Positions 1 to 10,300 of a stretch of 27,630 bases of DNA are shown here, piece by piece. The stretch is taken from contig NW_013657649.1 in NCBI RefSeq assembly GCF_000142905.1, forward strand, positions 333,526 to 361,155, written 5' to 3'. The notes under the pieces were generated by a model, which was not told where the DNA came from, ran no database searches, and worked only from the letters and a program-made list of their open reading frames with translations. The first letter of the stretch is position 1, and every line of letters begins with the position of its first letter. Position numbers and translations under genes: made by a program. The stretch comes from Thecamonas trahens ATCC 50062. Lineage: Eukaryota; Apusozoa; Apusomonadida; Apusomonadidae.

Positions 1-560
1 TTTTTTTTTTTATATATAATAACAACCCCCCCCCCCCCCCCCCCTTTTTTTTTTTTTTAGTTACAAGACATATACAAAAAAAAAGGGTGTGCGGGCGGGG
101 GGGGGCTCCGCCGCCCCCCCCCCCCCCCCCCCGCCCCCCTGGTGCGGGGGAGCAAAAAAAAAAAACAAATTCTTTTTTTTTTTTTTGGGCCCCCTTTCCC
201 CCCCCCCCCCGGGGCTTTTTTTGGGAGGGGGAAGGGGAAGCCGACGGGGACGGGGATGGGGGGGACGGGGGTGGCAATCGGGATGGGAGAGGGGGGAGGG
301 GGGGGGGAGAGAGAGAGAGAGAGATGGGGATGAGAGAGGAGGGGGGGGGAGAAGAGGGGGGGATGGACGGGAGGCAGGCTAGTGATCGAGGGCTAGCGAC
401 GGGACGGAAGGACGACTGGGCGGGGAGGAGAACGGATGGGGTAGGGGAAAGAAGGAGATACAGGGAGATTCATTGGGATAGAGTGAGGGGGGAGGGGGAA
501 GAGGCAGATGAGGGAGGGCAGGAGGGAGGGTATCGGAGTGGACGTGGAGTACTACTGTAA
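1..560. repeat. homopolymer and low-complexity block at left end
   Basis: This stretch is mostly homopolymers and simple sequence: a T run, C19 at 26-44 followed directly by T14 at 45-58, a second C19 at 114-132, A and T runs around 155-186, a GA dinucleotide tract at 307-324, and G/A-rich purine DNA to about 550. Open frames here encode only Gly/Arg/Glu/Pro runs, which is what simple sequence gives in any frame, so I call no gene. It may be a genuine low-complexity intergenic region or the degraded edge of an assembled contig. Confidence 0.75.
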
Positions 561-1571
561 CCGATTTTTTTCCTCTTGCCCACGAATTAAACAGAACAGC
601 AGGTGTTGGAAGATGGAAGGCGCGGAGAGTCGAATGACGGGACGATGAGGCTACGAGAGTGAGCATGGGTGTGAGTGGGGCAAAGCATTGAAGCTGTAGC
701 CTGCCGCTTCGAGCGGGTCGCCTCCCACTGACCTGTCTCGTCTCGTAAAAGGTTGGAGGCTTTGATCTGGCCAGAACCTGCACATCCACAGCCATCTACC
801 GCCAGCAAAAGCCGCATGCTGACAAGAGCAGTAAGCCACGTCGATGGCACGTACAAGCAACGCGCTCCGTGGTCTGATGGTGAGGCGGCAAGTGTGGTGC
901 AAGCTGACCCAGTTGCCGTGACATAGTCAACATGACCGTCCATTTTATGATCTCGCTGATCTCCATTCTCGTCGGTTCCTCACGCACCTTCGCGCCCCCC
1001 TCCTAGTCATCGCCAGCACCTCGCCCTTCACCACCCACACCATCCCAAAGCTCGCATCAAGCACCACCTATAGCCATCTCGAACAGTATCCGATGTTTGT
1101 ATAGCGAGAGTAGCAGCCTGCGTGCGTCGCTGCTCCGTTGACGAATCCGGCGGCAGCCAACGGACGAGTGACCGGCGAGCAGCGTGCGGGGCTGTCTGAC
1201 GGGGCCGACGACGACAAGCAGACGTCACTCGGGGCCGACGGAGGCGCAGTGCGGCAATGGAGCAACGGCGACCCCTTCCAACCATTGGAGCAGGCGAGGG
1301 AGCGGAGCAGGGGACGGCGACGGTGACGGGGCCAGGGACGGGGACGGTGACGGTGACGGCGACGGCGACGGCGACGGCGACGGGGACAACAGCAACACCA
1401 CCACCACCACCACCACCACCACCAGCAGCAGCAACGACAACTTCATCGTCATCATATGCGTCATCGTTGACATTGGCAGCTGCAACAACATCAACGACTG
1501 CAGCAACAGCGGAGACGTCAATGGTGGCAGCCGCTGATGATGGTCTGGGCTGGGAGGGCGGTGGAGCGGCG
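561..1571. other. region without a recognised gene, upstream of the DUF4795 gene
   Basis: The sequence from 561 to about 1250 is of mixed composition and visibly less GC-rich than the coding regions. The short open frames on either strand lack the codon pattern of the neighbouring genes. From 1315 to 1430 it turns into simple repeats: GACGGN hexamers, then ACC triplets. An open frame from an ATG at 1257 is continuous with the first exon of the DUF4795 gene, so part of this region could be coding for a Thr/Pro-rich N-terminal extension. More likely it is 5' UTR and promoter. No RNA gene was recognised. Confidence 0.5.
1315..1425 (+). repeat. GACGGN hexamer array followed by ACC triplet array
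   Basis: About eleven units of GACGGN/GACGGC-type hexamer (1315-1387) are followed by about nine ACC triplets (1396-1423). The frame joined to the downstream exon would translate them as Thr-Val/Thr-Ala dipeptides and then poly-Pro. The other frames give Gly-Asp and poly-Thr runs. Confidence 0.85.
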
Positions 1572-4293
1572 ATGGAGGGAGTCCTGGTGGCTTTTGATGC
1601 TCAGCCGCTGCACCGCCTGCTGAGGGAGATGCGAAGAGGTATGTTGGCGAGGGCGAGGGCGAGGGCGAGGGCGAGGGCGAGGGTGCGGGCGAGGGCGCGG
1701 GCGAGGACAAGGACGAGGACTCACAAGGGCACGCCATGCTACGCGATGGCTGCGATCACTACCTATCCCTCCCCCAACCCGCAGTCATCTCGACCCAGGC
1801 GCACGCTATCCGCTCGCTTCAGTCACAAGTGACCGAGCTCGCATCCAGGCCCTCCCCTGCCCCTGCCCCTGCCCCCATCACACCATCGCCCCCATCCCCA
1901 TCCCCATCCCCTTCCCCATCTCCATCTACATCCCCATCCCCATCTCCCTCTCCTCGCCCGGCCCCCATCCCCTCCAACCCCACTATCATCCCTTCCACTG
2001 CCACCACAGCACCGGCCACCACCCAGACTCGGACTCCTTCTCCTATACCCGAGCCCCAAATCGACCTCTCCATCTACGCCACCCATGCTGCGACCGACAA
2101 GCTGGCGTCACAGCTGCGCTCGCTTGATGCCCGTCTCTCTGCGCTGGAGATGTCCGACTCGTCGCGGAAGGAGCAGGCGGCCGAGCTGGAGAGCCAGCTC
2201 ATCTCGGTCGTTGCGACTACAGAGTCGATGCGGGCCACCGTCGCGTCGTCGCAGTCCCAGATGGAGTCCAAGCTTCAGGCGCTGCGCGCCTTTGAGTCCA
2301 ACCTCTCGCGCTCCCACGCCGCCATCATGGCTCTCGAGCACTCGACCTCGCGCCTCCGTGACGATGTCACTGCTCACCGCTCCGAGCTTGACTCGCTCTC
2401 GGCCCAGGCCGCCCTTGCTGCCGCCGTGCCATCCTCCGTAACCGCCGCTGCGGCGCCGCAACCCGGCACTGAGCCGATGGCTCAGCCGCTGCCCTCGGTC
2501 GGCCTGGCCACCCTCGACTCGAAGCTCCGCTCTGCACTCTCGCGCATGTCTCGAACCGAGGACGAGCTGTCGCGGACCCGTGGCGATCTCGACGCGCTAT
2601 CGGCCACTGTGGTCGCACTGCGCGATGCGCCGCCGGCGCCCGCCACGTTGGCCGCTGCGCCCGCAGGCGTTGCCGCCACGGACCCGCCCGAGTCGGCCGC
2701 CCTCGTCGCCGCCACCCTCACCCTCTCGTCCAAGATCCGCGACATCTCCGGCGAAGTCGCCGCCGTCCGCCGCCATGCTGATGCTGGCCTCGCCGACCAG
2801 GATCAGCGGCTCAACGCCCTGGCCCGTCGCATGGTCCAGAACGAGCGGACTGTCGCCGCCGCCAAGGGCCAGACCGCTGTCGTCTCCGCCAAGCTCGAAA
2901 GCCTCCACAGCGCCAACCTCCCCTCGCGGGTCACAGCCCTCGAAGACCACGGTACCAAGGCCGAGACCCGCATCGAAGTCGTCTCTGAAGACATCGCCAC
3001 TCTTCGCCGTACCTCGCAATACCTCCTCCACGAGAACGCCAGTACCAAGTCGGCGCTCGACGATCTCGCCGACGCGCGGCCCTCGGCCACAGCCCCCGAT
3101 CTCGTTACTGCCTCGCTCCGTGACGCACTCGCCTCGCTCCGCCGCGATCTCTCGCAGCTTGCAACCGGCGTCGTCGCCCTCAAGCACGCCGTCGAGAACC
3201 CACCCGATCCCGACGACGCTGCCGCTCCGCGACCGTACATCCCCACACCGCCGCCGCCGCCACCGCTCCCGTCGTCGCAGCCTGACGCCGACAAGTTGCC
3301 GCCCCGCGAGCCGGCGCCCGACGCCGCGCCGTCCGATGCCTCGCCGCCGAGCTCACAGACACACACTCCGAACTCGGGCCCATGCGCACATCCTCGCGCC
3401 GCGGCTCGGCCATCGCCTCGCCAGGTCTCGACCCGTCGTTCCTCAAGCGAGTCGTCTCGCCGTCGGCAGCTTCGCTCGCCGCCGCCCGCGACGCCGCCCG
3501 CGACGGCTCGCTCACCCCGCGGACTGGCCTACCACAGCGCACCGCGCTCTCCCACACTCGGCTCGAGCAAATGGTCGCCGACCAGGCCCGCGCCGCGTCT
3601 GAGGAGGCGCTCTCCGATCTCAAGACAATGCTCCTCACCCTCGTCGCCGACCGCGCCGACCTGCCCACTCCCGGAAGCTCAGCTCCACCGCCTGATCCGC
3701 TCTACAAGCTCGCTACTCTCCTCGGCACACAGCCGTCGTCTGACAAGGCTGCTACGCCCACCTCCGCCACCGCCGCTACAGCCACCACCACCACCACCAC
3801 GACCACGACGACCACCCACTCGCTCACCCACACCGCGCTCCTCACCAGGTCGTCCGGCGGCGGGCTTGACGCCGTTGAAGCTCGCAACCTCGTCCGGGTC
3901 ATCGACGCCAAGGCCGACAAAGATTACGCAGACGCCATCTATCACAACCTCTCCTCCAAGTTTGTCCAGCTTGCCACCGTCGCCTCGCGGAACATCGAGA
4001 TGCTTGCCCATCTCGTCGGCCGCAAGGCTGACCTCGCTGACCTCGTCGACGTCGAGTCGTCACTCAACGAGACTCTCGCTGCCGCCACCCGCGCCTCGTC
4101 GGGCTCGGCCGCCGCCGGCAAGCTCCACTTCCGCTGCCTCACCTGCAACCGCTTCACCCGCCGCCTCGCCGGCGACGCCACCGCCGCCCATCGCTCCGCC
4201 CTCGTCCCCACCCCGCCGCACGAGCCGCCTCACCCCCGCCCGCGCGGCCATCCCATCATCCAGCCCTTCTCGGAGCGGACCCAAAAGTCATAA
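1572..4293 (+). CDS. coiled-coil protein with C-terminal DUF4795 module, QRICH2/C16orf96-like; one intron, one frameshift
   Basis: Proposed structure: exon 1 at 1572-1638, intron 1639-1784, exon 2 at 1785-4293, about 858 aa after correcting one missing base near 3338-3352. Exon 1 encodes GVLVAFDAQPLHRLLREM, which resembles the short N-terminal motif (G-x-V-x-F-x-A-L-H-x-LL) I associate with DUF4795 proteins. Then come a Pro/Ala/Ser repeat region (about residues 40-115), a long heptad-rich coiled coil (about 124-495), a Pro-rich linker, and a C-terminal part with the AKADKDY element and LHFRCLTCNR carrying a CxxC pair (4135-4146), typical of DUF4795. QRICH2 is needed for the sperm flagellum, so a flagellar role is inferred. 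The start could instead be ATG 1518 or 1257 in the same frame. The stop is TAA 4291-4293, 36 nt from the HYDIN stop on the opposite strand. Confidence 0.78.
1639..1784 (+). other. 146-nt GT-AG intron of the DUF4795 gene containing a hexamer array
   Basis: The donor reads GTATGT directly after ...CGAAGAG, and the acceptor is CCCGCAG after a C/T-rich stretch. Both exon frames meet in phase 1 and give the continuous protein LLREMRR-VISTQAHAIRSL. Without splicing, the exon 1 frame reads through Arg-Ala repeats and stops near 1832. The intron is largely made of a GGGCGA array. Confidence 0.82.
1645..1706 (+). repeat. GGGCGA hexanucleotide array inside an intron
   Basis: About ten nearly perfect tandem GGGCGA units, with GGGTGC and GGGCGC variants towards the 3' end, lie just 6 nt inside the donor site of the intron at 1639-1784. 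The array is G-rich on the transcribed sense strand. Confidence 0.9.
1855..1950 (+). repeat. coding hexamer repeats (CCCCTG and CCATCC types)
   Basis: Tandem CCCCTG units (about 1855-1875) followed by CCATCC/CCTTCC-type units (about 1889-1950) encode Pro-Ala and then Pro-Ser runs at the start of exon 2 of the DUF4795 gene. They are in frame and unit lengths are multiples of three, so length changes would not disturb the coiled coil downstream. Confidence 0.85.
3338..3352 (+). other. probable single-base deletion (frameshift) in the DUF4795 gene
   Basis: Upstream of here the coding frame gives the coiled coil and Pro-rich linker. Downstream the plausible protein continues in another frame (ELTDTHSELGPMRTSSRRG, then the DUF4795 module). 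Restoring one base near the CC at 3339-3340 joins the two as one protein. No GT-AG intron is needed. The exact base is less certain than at the HYDIN sites because this linker is not conserved. Confidence 0.65.
3783..3816 (+). repeat. ACC/ACG triplet run encoding poly-Thr
   Basis: A run of about eleven Thr codons (ACC and ACG) lies within the coding frame of the DUF4795 gene, between its linker and the C-terminal module. It is a simple-sequence expansion inside a low-complexity linker. Confidence 0.85.
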
Positions 4294-4329
4294 CCATTAC
4301 AGCGCAGCACACAACCAACAAACTACTCT

Positions 4330-7300
4330 TTACAGTCCCTGAAGATAGAACTCCCACGGCGGCATGCCGTCGGCCCGGATGGACAGCTTGCCGTTGCGGA
4401 GGCCGCCGGCAGCAGTCTTGTACCCGACGCTCACGCTGGTGCTCTTCTTGGAGCTGAGCACCTCGCCAGACTTGACGGTAAAGCACGGGTTGTCGACCTC
4501 GTACACAAACGAAGTCGACTCGGCAAAGACATTCTTGAACGGGATCGACACCGAACCGCCGCTCTTGATGCTGATCGGGCCCTGTGGGACCGGCGGCGTG
4601 CAGTGGCCAAACAGCGGGACCACGTACTCACCGGCATCGCGCGAGCTGAGCTTGAGCATTGCCTTGGCATCTCCAAGCTCACCGGGTTCATACACCACCT
4701 CAAACGCGACCGGGACGCCGGCGCTTGTTACCGCGCTGCCGCCGGCCGACGGGCCGGCGCCGTCGGGCGCCGCCGGCGCGTGCACGCTCTTCGGCACCGA
4801 AAAATCCTCAGAGCCCGAGACCGAGCACGAGTAACTAGTGGCGCTTGGGAGGTAGTGCACAATCGTGACGTGCTTGACCTGCGACGAGCCGAGCCCGGCC
4901 CGGAACTGCACAGCAGGCTCAACGTTGGTCGACCGCGCCGAGAGCCGGAGCGAGTAGAGGAATGTTCCCAGCGCACTCGACGTAAACGAGAGCTTGCCGG
5001 TCGCCTGCCCAACCTTGAGTGGCATGTACGAGAGCATGAACACCGCGTCCGACTGCGGCTCGATGACTGCGCTCGCAGGCTCCACGCTCAGGCCGGAAAT
5101 CTTGTGGACCGCCGACACGCTCGCCGGTCGCGGCAGTGGATTCGAAATCACCAGCTCGTGCTCCACGCGCTGTCGGATCGGCGTCTCCAGCGCGATGACC
5201 TCCAGCGGCGACGGCGGGAGCGAGCGGAACACAAACCGGTAGTACATGTACTCGCCGGTGCTCCTGTTGGTGAACACAATCCTTCCACTCAGCACCTCCT
5301 CCTTCAGCGCGTAGTACGAGAACTTGTACTGCCGCGACGCAAGCGCCGGCAGATCGATGTGCTGCAGCCCGTTGAGCGACGCCGTCCGCCGCGGCGACCC
5401 GCTCTCGCCGCTCTCGCTGCCGTCGTACTCAAAGCTCACCGCGAACCGCTGCGGGACCGCGAGCCAGTTGGAGATCGTTACCGCCTCTGCCACCTTGACC
5501 TTGCACTCGACCTCGCGCTTGAGCTCGCCTGCAGCGTTTGGCGGGCCAGCAATGCCCACCAGTGGGAAGAGCAGGCCCGAGCCGTCCGGCAGCGGGAAGA
5601 AGACCTCGCCATGGTGCGGTGCCTCGCGGCTCGACATCACCACAGGCTGGTACGTCAGCACGTATGACGCGCTCGAGTTGAGAGGCACAGAAATCGACGA
5701 CGGCCCGCTCCATGGGCCGGCAGACAGCGCAGGCACAATGCCAACCCAGTCCATGCCCGACTTGTTCGCCAGCGAGATGGTCTTGGTCACGCTCTCGCGA
5801 ACCGGCGCCTCAAACACGACCGCATGCTGTGGCTCTGGTGGCGGCACACATGCACCCTGCATCGCCACCTCGATCGGCTCCTGACCCTCCACGTTGCATC
5901 GGATGCCCTCGAACCGGATTGCGTCCTGCACCACAGGTGGCGCAAAGATGATCGTGCAGTTGACGTCCGTCCCCGGAATGAGGTAGCCCTCGGACGGCTC
6001 GATCGAGAATGCACGGCTGGCGCGCCCGAGCTCCCACTTGAACCGCACACCGATGTCGCCGATGTTCTGCAGCGCAAGCACCTTGGTAGTCGACGAGCCC
6101 GAGGTCACCGCCCCAAACGCAACCTCGTTGGTGTCGACCTTCACCTCCACGCCCTGACAGCAGCCCGAGACCACCGCCAGCCCGCGCCGAACGCCCGCCA
6201 CGCTCGCCACAAACTCCTCCTCAAACGTGTGCTGCCGGTCGACCGGTGCGTACGTCATCGAGATCTTACGGATCTGCCGCGGCTTGATGACGAAAACGCC
6301 CCCCGGCGAGAAGCTGATATGCCGGCTTGCAAAACGCTCCGAGTTCTCCCTCACATCAACCTTGACTGGAATCGGCGACCGATTGATGAGCGCCACGACC
6401 CGCGACGCCGTCGCGCCCTTGTGCAGGACGCCAAACGAGACCATCCGGCTTGTCGCGTCCACAAGCTCCACTCGCGGCGAGACGCCCGAGCCCTCCACCG
6501 TCACCGTCACTTGCGAGAGCGTGTTGACCTCAAACACGAGCTCTTCCCGCATCGCCTCCTCACTCCGCGGCGTAAACAGGATCGGGAGCTGCGCAGACTC
6601 GCCCGGCGCAAGCACCGTCGGTGGCGCTTGCACCTCCAGGTACTCGGTGTTGTCAAAGAGGCACTCGAACGCGACGTCCTTCACGTCCTCGTTCGTCACC
6701 ACAAGCACCTTGGTCGGCACCGCAGAGCCGACTCGGTGGAGGACGCACGGGCCAAAGTCGTGGTGGAGGACAGAAAACTTGAGCGCAGGCCGCCGGACCG
6801 CGCCCGACACCAGCAGTGGGTACGTCTTGCCGTTAGTCACCTTGCAGTAGACCTTGACGCGCTTGAGCGCAACCTCGGACTCGGCACCAAGCGTCAGCAG
6901 GCACTCGGTCCGCGACTCGCGGCCCACAATACCGAGCGCAGGCTCAATCGAGAGCACGCCAGCGTTCTCATACTCGGGCGGGAGCGCCCACTTAAAGTCG
7001 AGGTTCGTGCTCCCAGCGTTGACCACCACAAGTTTGCGGCTTGCCCGCTCTGAGATCTGGATCCGCCCAAAGTCCACCATGTTGCCTGCGCCCGGCGCCA
7101 GCCGCACCAGCCGCGCATCCTCAGTGCCACTGCCGGAGCTCAGCCCCGCGCCCGACCGCTCCAGGAAGAGCTCGTCGCGGATGGCGTAGCCCTCGCCCTT
7201 GACGTTGAGCACCAGCCGCGTCGGCTTGTGTTGCACCTTGCACACCATGTTGAAGTTGAACGCCTTCTCTACTGGCGCGCAGAACGAGACAACCAGCGGC

Positions 7301-10300
7301 ACCCGCTTGCCGCCGCCTACCGCCCCCGACATCGGGCTCACGTCCACTACCCGCCCATCCACACAGGTAAACGACGAGGCGTCAAAGGCAAACCGGTACT
7401 CGCCCTCGGTCTCGTTGACAAGCTCAATCTCGGCGCTCGCTGTGTGGCCCACCAGCGACTCCTTAAAGTTGATAAAGGTTTTCGAGAGGAATACCTCTGG
7501 CTCCTTGGTCCGTCCAAGGAGGAGGAACGGAATGACAATGCCCTGCTCGGCAATCTCAAACTCCCAGAACGACTCGCGGAGCTCAAGATCCTGCGAGACA
7601 AACTCAAAGGCCACCTCGTACTTGCGGCCCGACACAACCAGGCCCTCCTCGGTGAGGCAACGGAACGGCGACCGCGTCGGATCCGAGTCGACACACTTCC
7701 ACTTGAAGCTGTACGACACGTTCGTCGGGTTAACAACCATAAACTTGTGCACCACCCGGACCCGCACGCCCACAGACGTGATCTCGATGACCCGCGTAGC
7801 AGGATCGAGCGGTCCCACCATCCCACCAGGCCCGGGAAGGTCCGGCAGCCGCTCGCCAGAGCTCAGGTACTTGCACACCGGCAGCTCGAGGTGGCAGACC
7901 GGCCGCTTGGCGCTCGCCATGATCGGAATCTCCGGCTCGTCTTGCGACGCGTCGAGCCCAGGAATCGTCGCCAGCAGGTATCGATCAAAGTTCTTGACCT
8001 CGTCCGGTGCAAAGGTCACCATGACATCGATGGACTCGCCCGGCCCGAGACTCCCGCTGGCAGGCTCCACCGCAAAGTCGCCCGACACGTCCTCCACCCC
8101 ATCGCCGTACACCACCATCCACTCGTAGGCAAACGCCGTCGTTGACTGCGATGTAAACTTAAAGTGAACCGACCGCGACTCGAACATGTACGTCTCGGCA
8201 AAGACAATCGACTCGACGTCGAGCGAGTACTTGGCCGTGTCAGCAGAGCCCGAGACGTAGAGCGGGAGTGCGAGCGACGGCGCAAAGCCCATCGCCGCCT
8301 CGCTCTCGTCCACGACCTCCACCTCGTCGTACTCGGGCTCGCTCACGGAAACCTTCATCCGCCGCCGCGTCACAGCGCCCGCAGGCAGCTTGCGCGCAAG
8401 CGAGTCCGACACCACCTCGTTTGTCTCGTTGACAACGTTAACAAACTTGGTCACAGACGCCGTTGCGTCCCAGTGCCCGCGGCTCCCATCGCGCCGCACA
8501 ATCATCGTCGTCATGCACGACGCCGCCAGCGACTCAAAGCTCAGCGGGTACGGCGCCCGATAGGTGAGCGAGACTTGGGCCATGGCCTGCGACGGCACAT
8601 GCCCGATGCGCGGCGAGAACGAAAACAGCGCCGACGAGTACTCGTCGAGCTCGCGCTGACGCGCCTCCAGCGCCTCGCGCACCTCGACAAGCTCCTCCTC
8701 GGCCTCGCGCGCAGAGCTGGAGCCCTCGCCAGAATCGGAGCCGCCCGACACGTTGGCAGACGCCGCCGCCCGGAGCTCGCGCACCCGATCGCCCAGCTCC
8801 TCTACAGCCGCCCGCGCCTCGGCAACCCGGATGGCAATGTCTTCCGGCACCGCCGGAGGCGACCACACGTACCGCATCCAGTGCGACGAGTGGTTACAGA
8901 GGCCAAACGTGACCGTCCGCGCCACGCCAACAGGCCCGGACCCGACGTCGAGCACGTTCTCCGTATTGCCTGGCAGCGCGTCAAACGACGCCATCGCCGC
9001 GTAGCCCTCGCCGCTCAGCCGGAACACAGTCGTCTCGAACGAGTTGTCCGCCACAGACAGCACAACTTCGCCTGTGAACGTCGCCGACTCTTGTGGCGTA
9101 AAGGTGACGTCAAACCGTGCCTCCTCACCGGCGGCAAGCTCGACTGTTGCCCCGTTCGACTCGACCACAAAAGACGGACTCGAGCTCCGCTTCATATCCA
9201 CACGCACGCTCGCGTTGAGCACGCCGGCATTCGCCACCACAATGCTCAGCACCCGCGACCGCATCAGCATGCACCGCCCAAAGCCGAGCTCGAGCTCGCC
9301 GCGCTCATTGCGGCTGGTGGGCGACTTGACCGAGATCCGCGGCATCGTGCCCTCACCCACCAGGTTGAACCGGAAGACTGACGACTCGGGCGCAATCTCG
9401 CCATTCTCCACCCGTGCCGTAAAGAGGCCGCGGTACTCGAGGAGCGCAGCAGGGTTGAACAGCATCGTCACAAACCGGTACTCGTGGTTCGGAATGTGAA
9501 CCCGCCGAGGCTGAACGTCAAAGACAGGCCGCTCGCCCACAACCTCGCCCTCGTCGCCACCGTCACCGGCCTCGGCCTCATCGTCGCCATCTCCACCACC
9601 ACCGCCGCCACCACGACTCGATGTTCCCTCGGTCGTCCGCGACGACTTTTTCCCTTGCCGCCGCTTGGACGAGCTGCCCGATGTCGACGCGTTGCCCGAC
9701 GCCGAGCCCGACCGCCGCAGTGATGACGTGTTGGCCGACGTCGAGCCCGAGCCTGACGAGAACGGGAGCTCGGTGGAGAAGACCACGTCGCACGCAACCT
9801 TGTTTGGGTTCGAGATCTTGATCTGTGCCACAGCCTGCCGGCCCACAATGAGTGCACCAAACGAAAACGTGTTCGACATCTTGGCGTAGACGTTGGCTGC
9901 ACCGGCCGCGCTCCGCGCCACCGACTCGAGCTGCGCCACCACCATCTGCTCTTCGAAAATGAGGTCGTAGTCCCAGGTGTTGATGCCCGGCACACACGAT
10001 TCGCCGGTCAGCTCGTACGGGATCGGGACCGGGACGCCCACCGCAAGACTGGCCAGTGCGCCCGCGCTCGACGACGCCGAGAGCGCCACAGCACCGGTCT
10101 CGGCAACCGGAGCCACTGTCAGCGGCGGTGGCGCGTCGGCAAGGTCCGGAATGAACAAGCCGAGCTTTTCGGTACAAAACTTAGAGGCCTCGGCGTAAAA
10201 ATGAACCGTGATCACCGCCTTGCCGCCCGGCTCGATGAGCCCGGTGTACGGCGCGAGCTCAAAGGCGCCGACGTTGAGCGCGTCCTTGGCCCCAGTTCGC

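Noticed and set aside
379-987. Minus-strand open frames at 379-795, 587-943 and 796-987
   Set aside because: The composition is lower in GC than the genes, without their codon pattern, and there is no domain or good continuation. They are treated as chance frames.
1736-4342. A single 868-residue open frame running to 4342
   Set aside because: Its first 16 codons are intronic, and after about 3350 it is out of frame with the DUF4795 module. The true stop is 4291-4293.
4603-7053. Long open frames on the plus strand opposite HYDIN (for example 4603-5667 and 5824-7053)
   Set aside because: They are Arg/His/Leu-rich mirror images produced by the G/C-ending codons of HYDIN. They have no recognisable domain, and the opposite strand carries a conserved protein.
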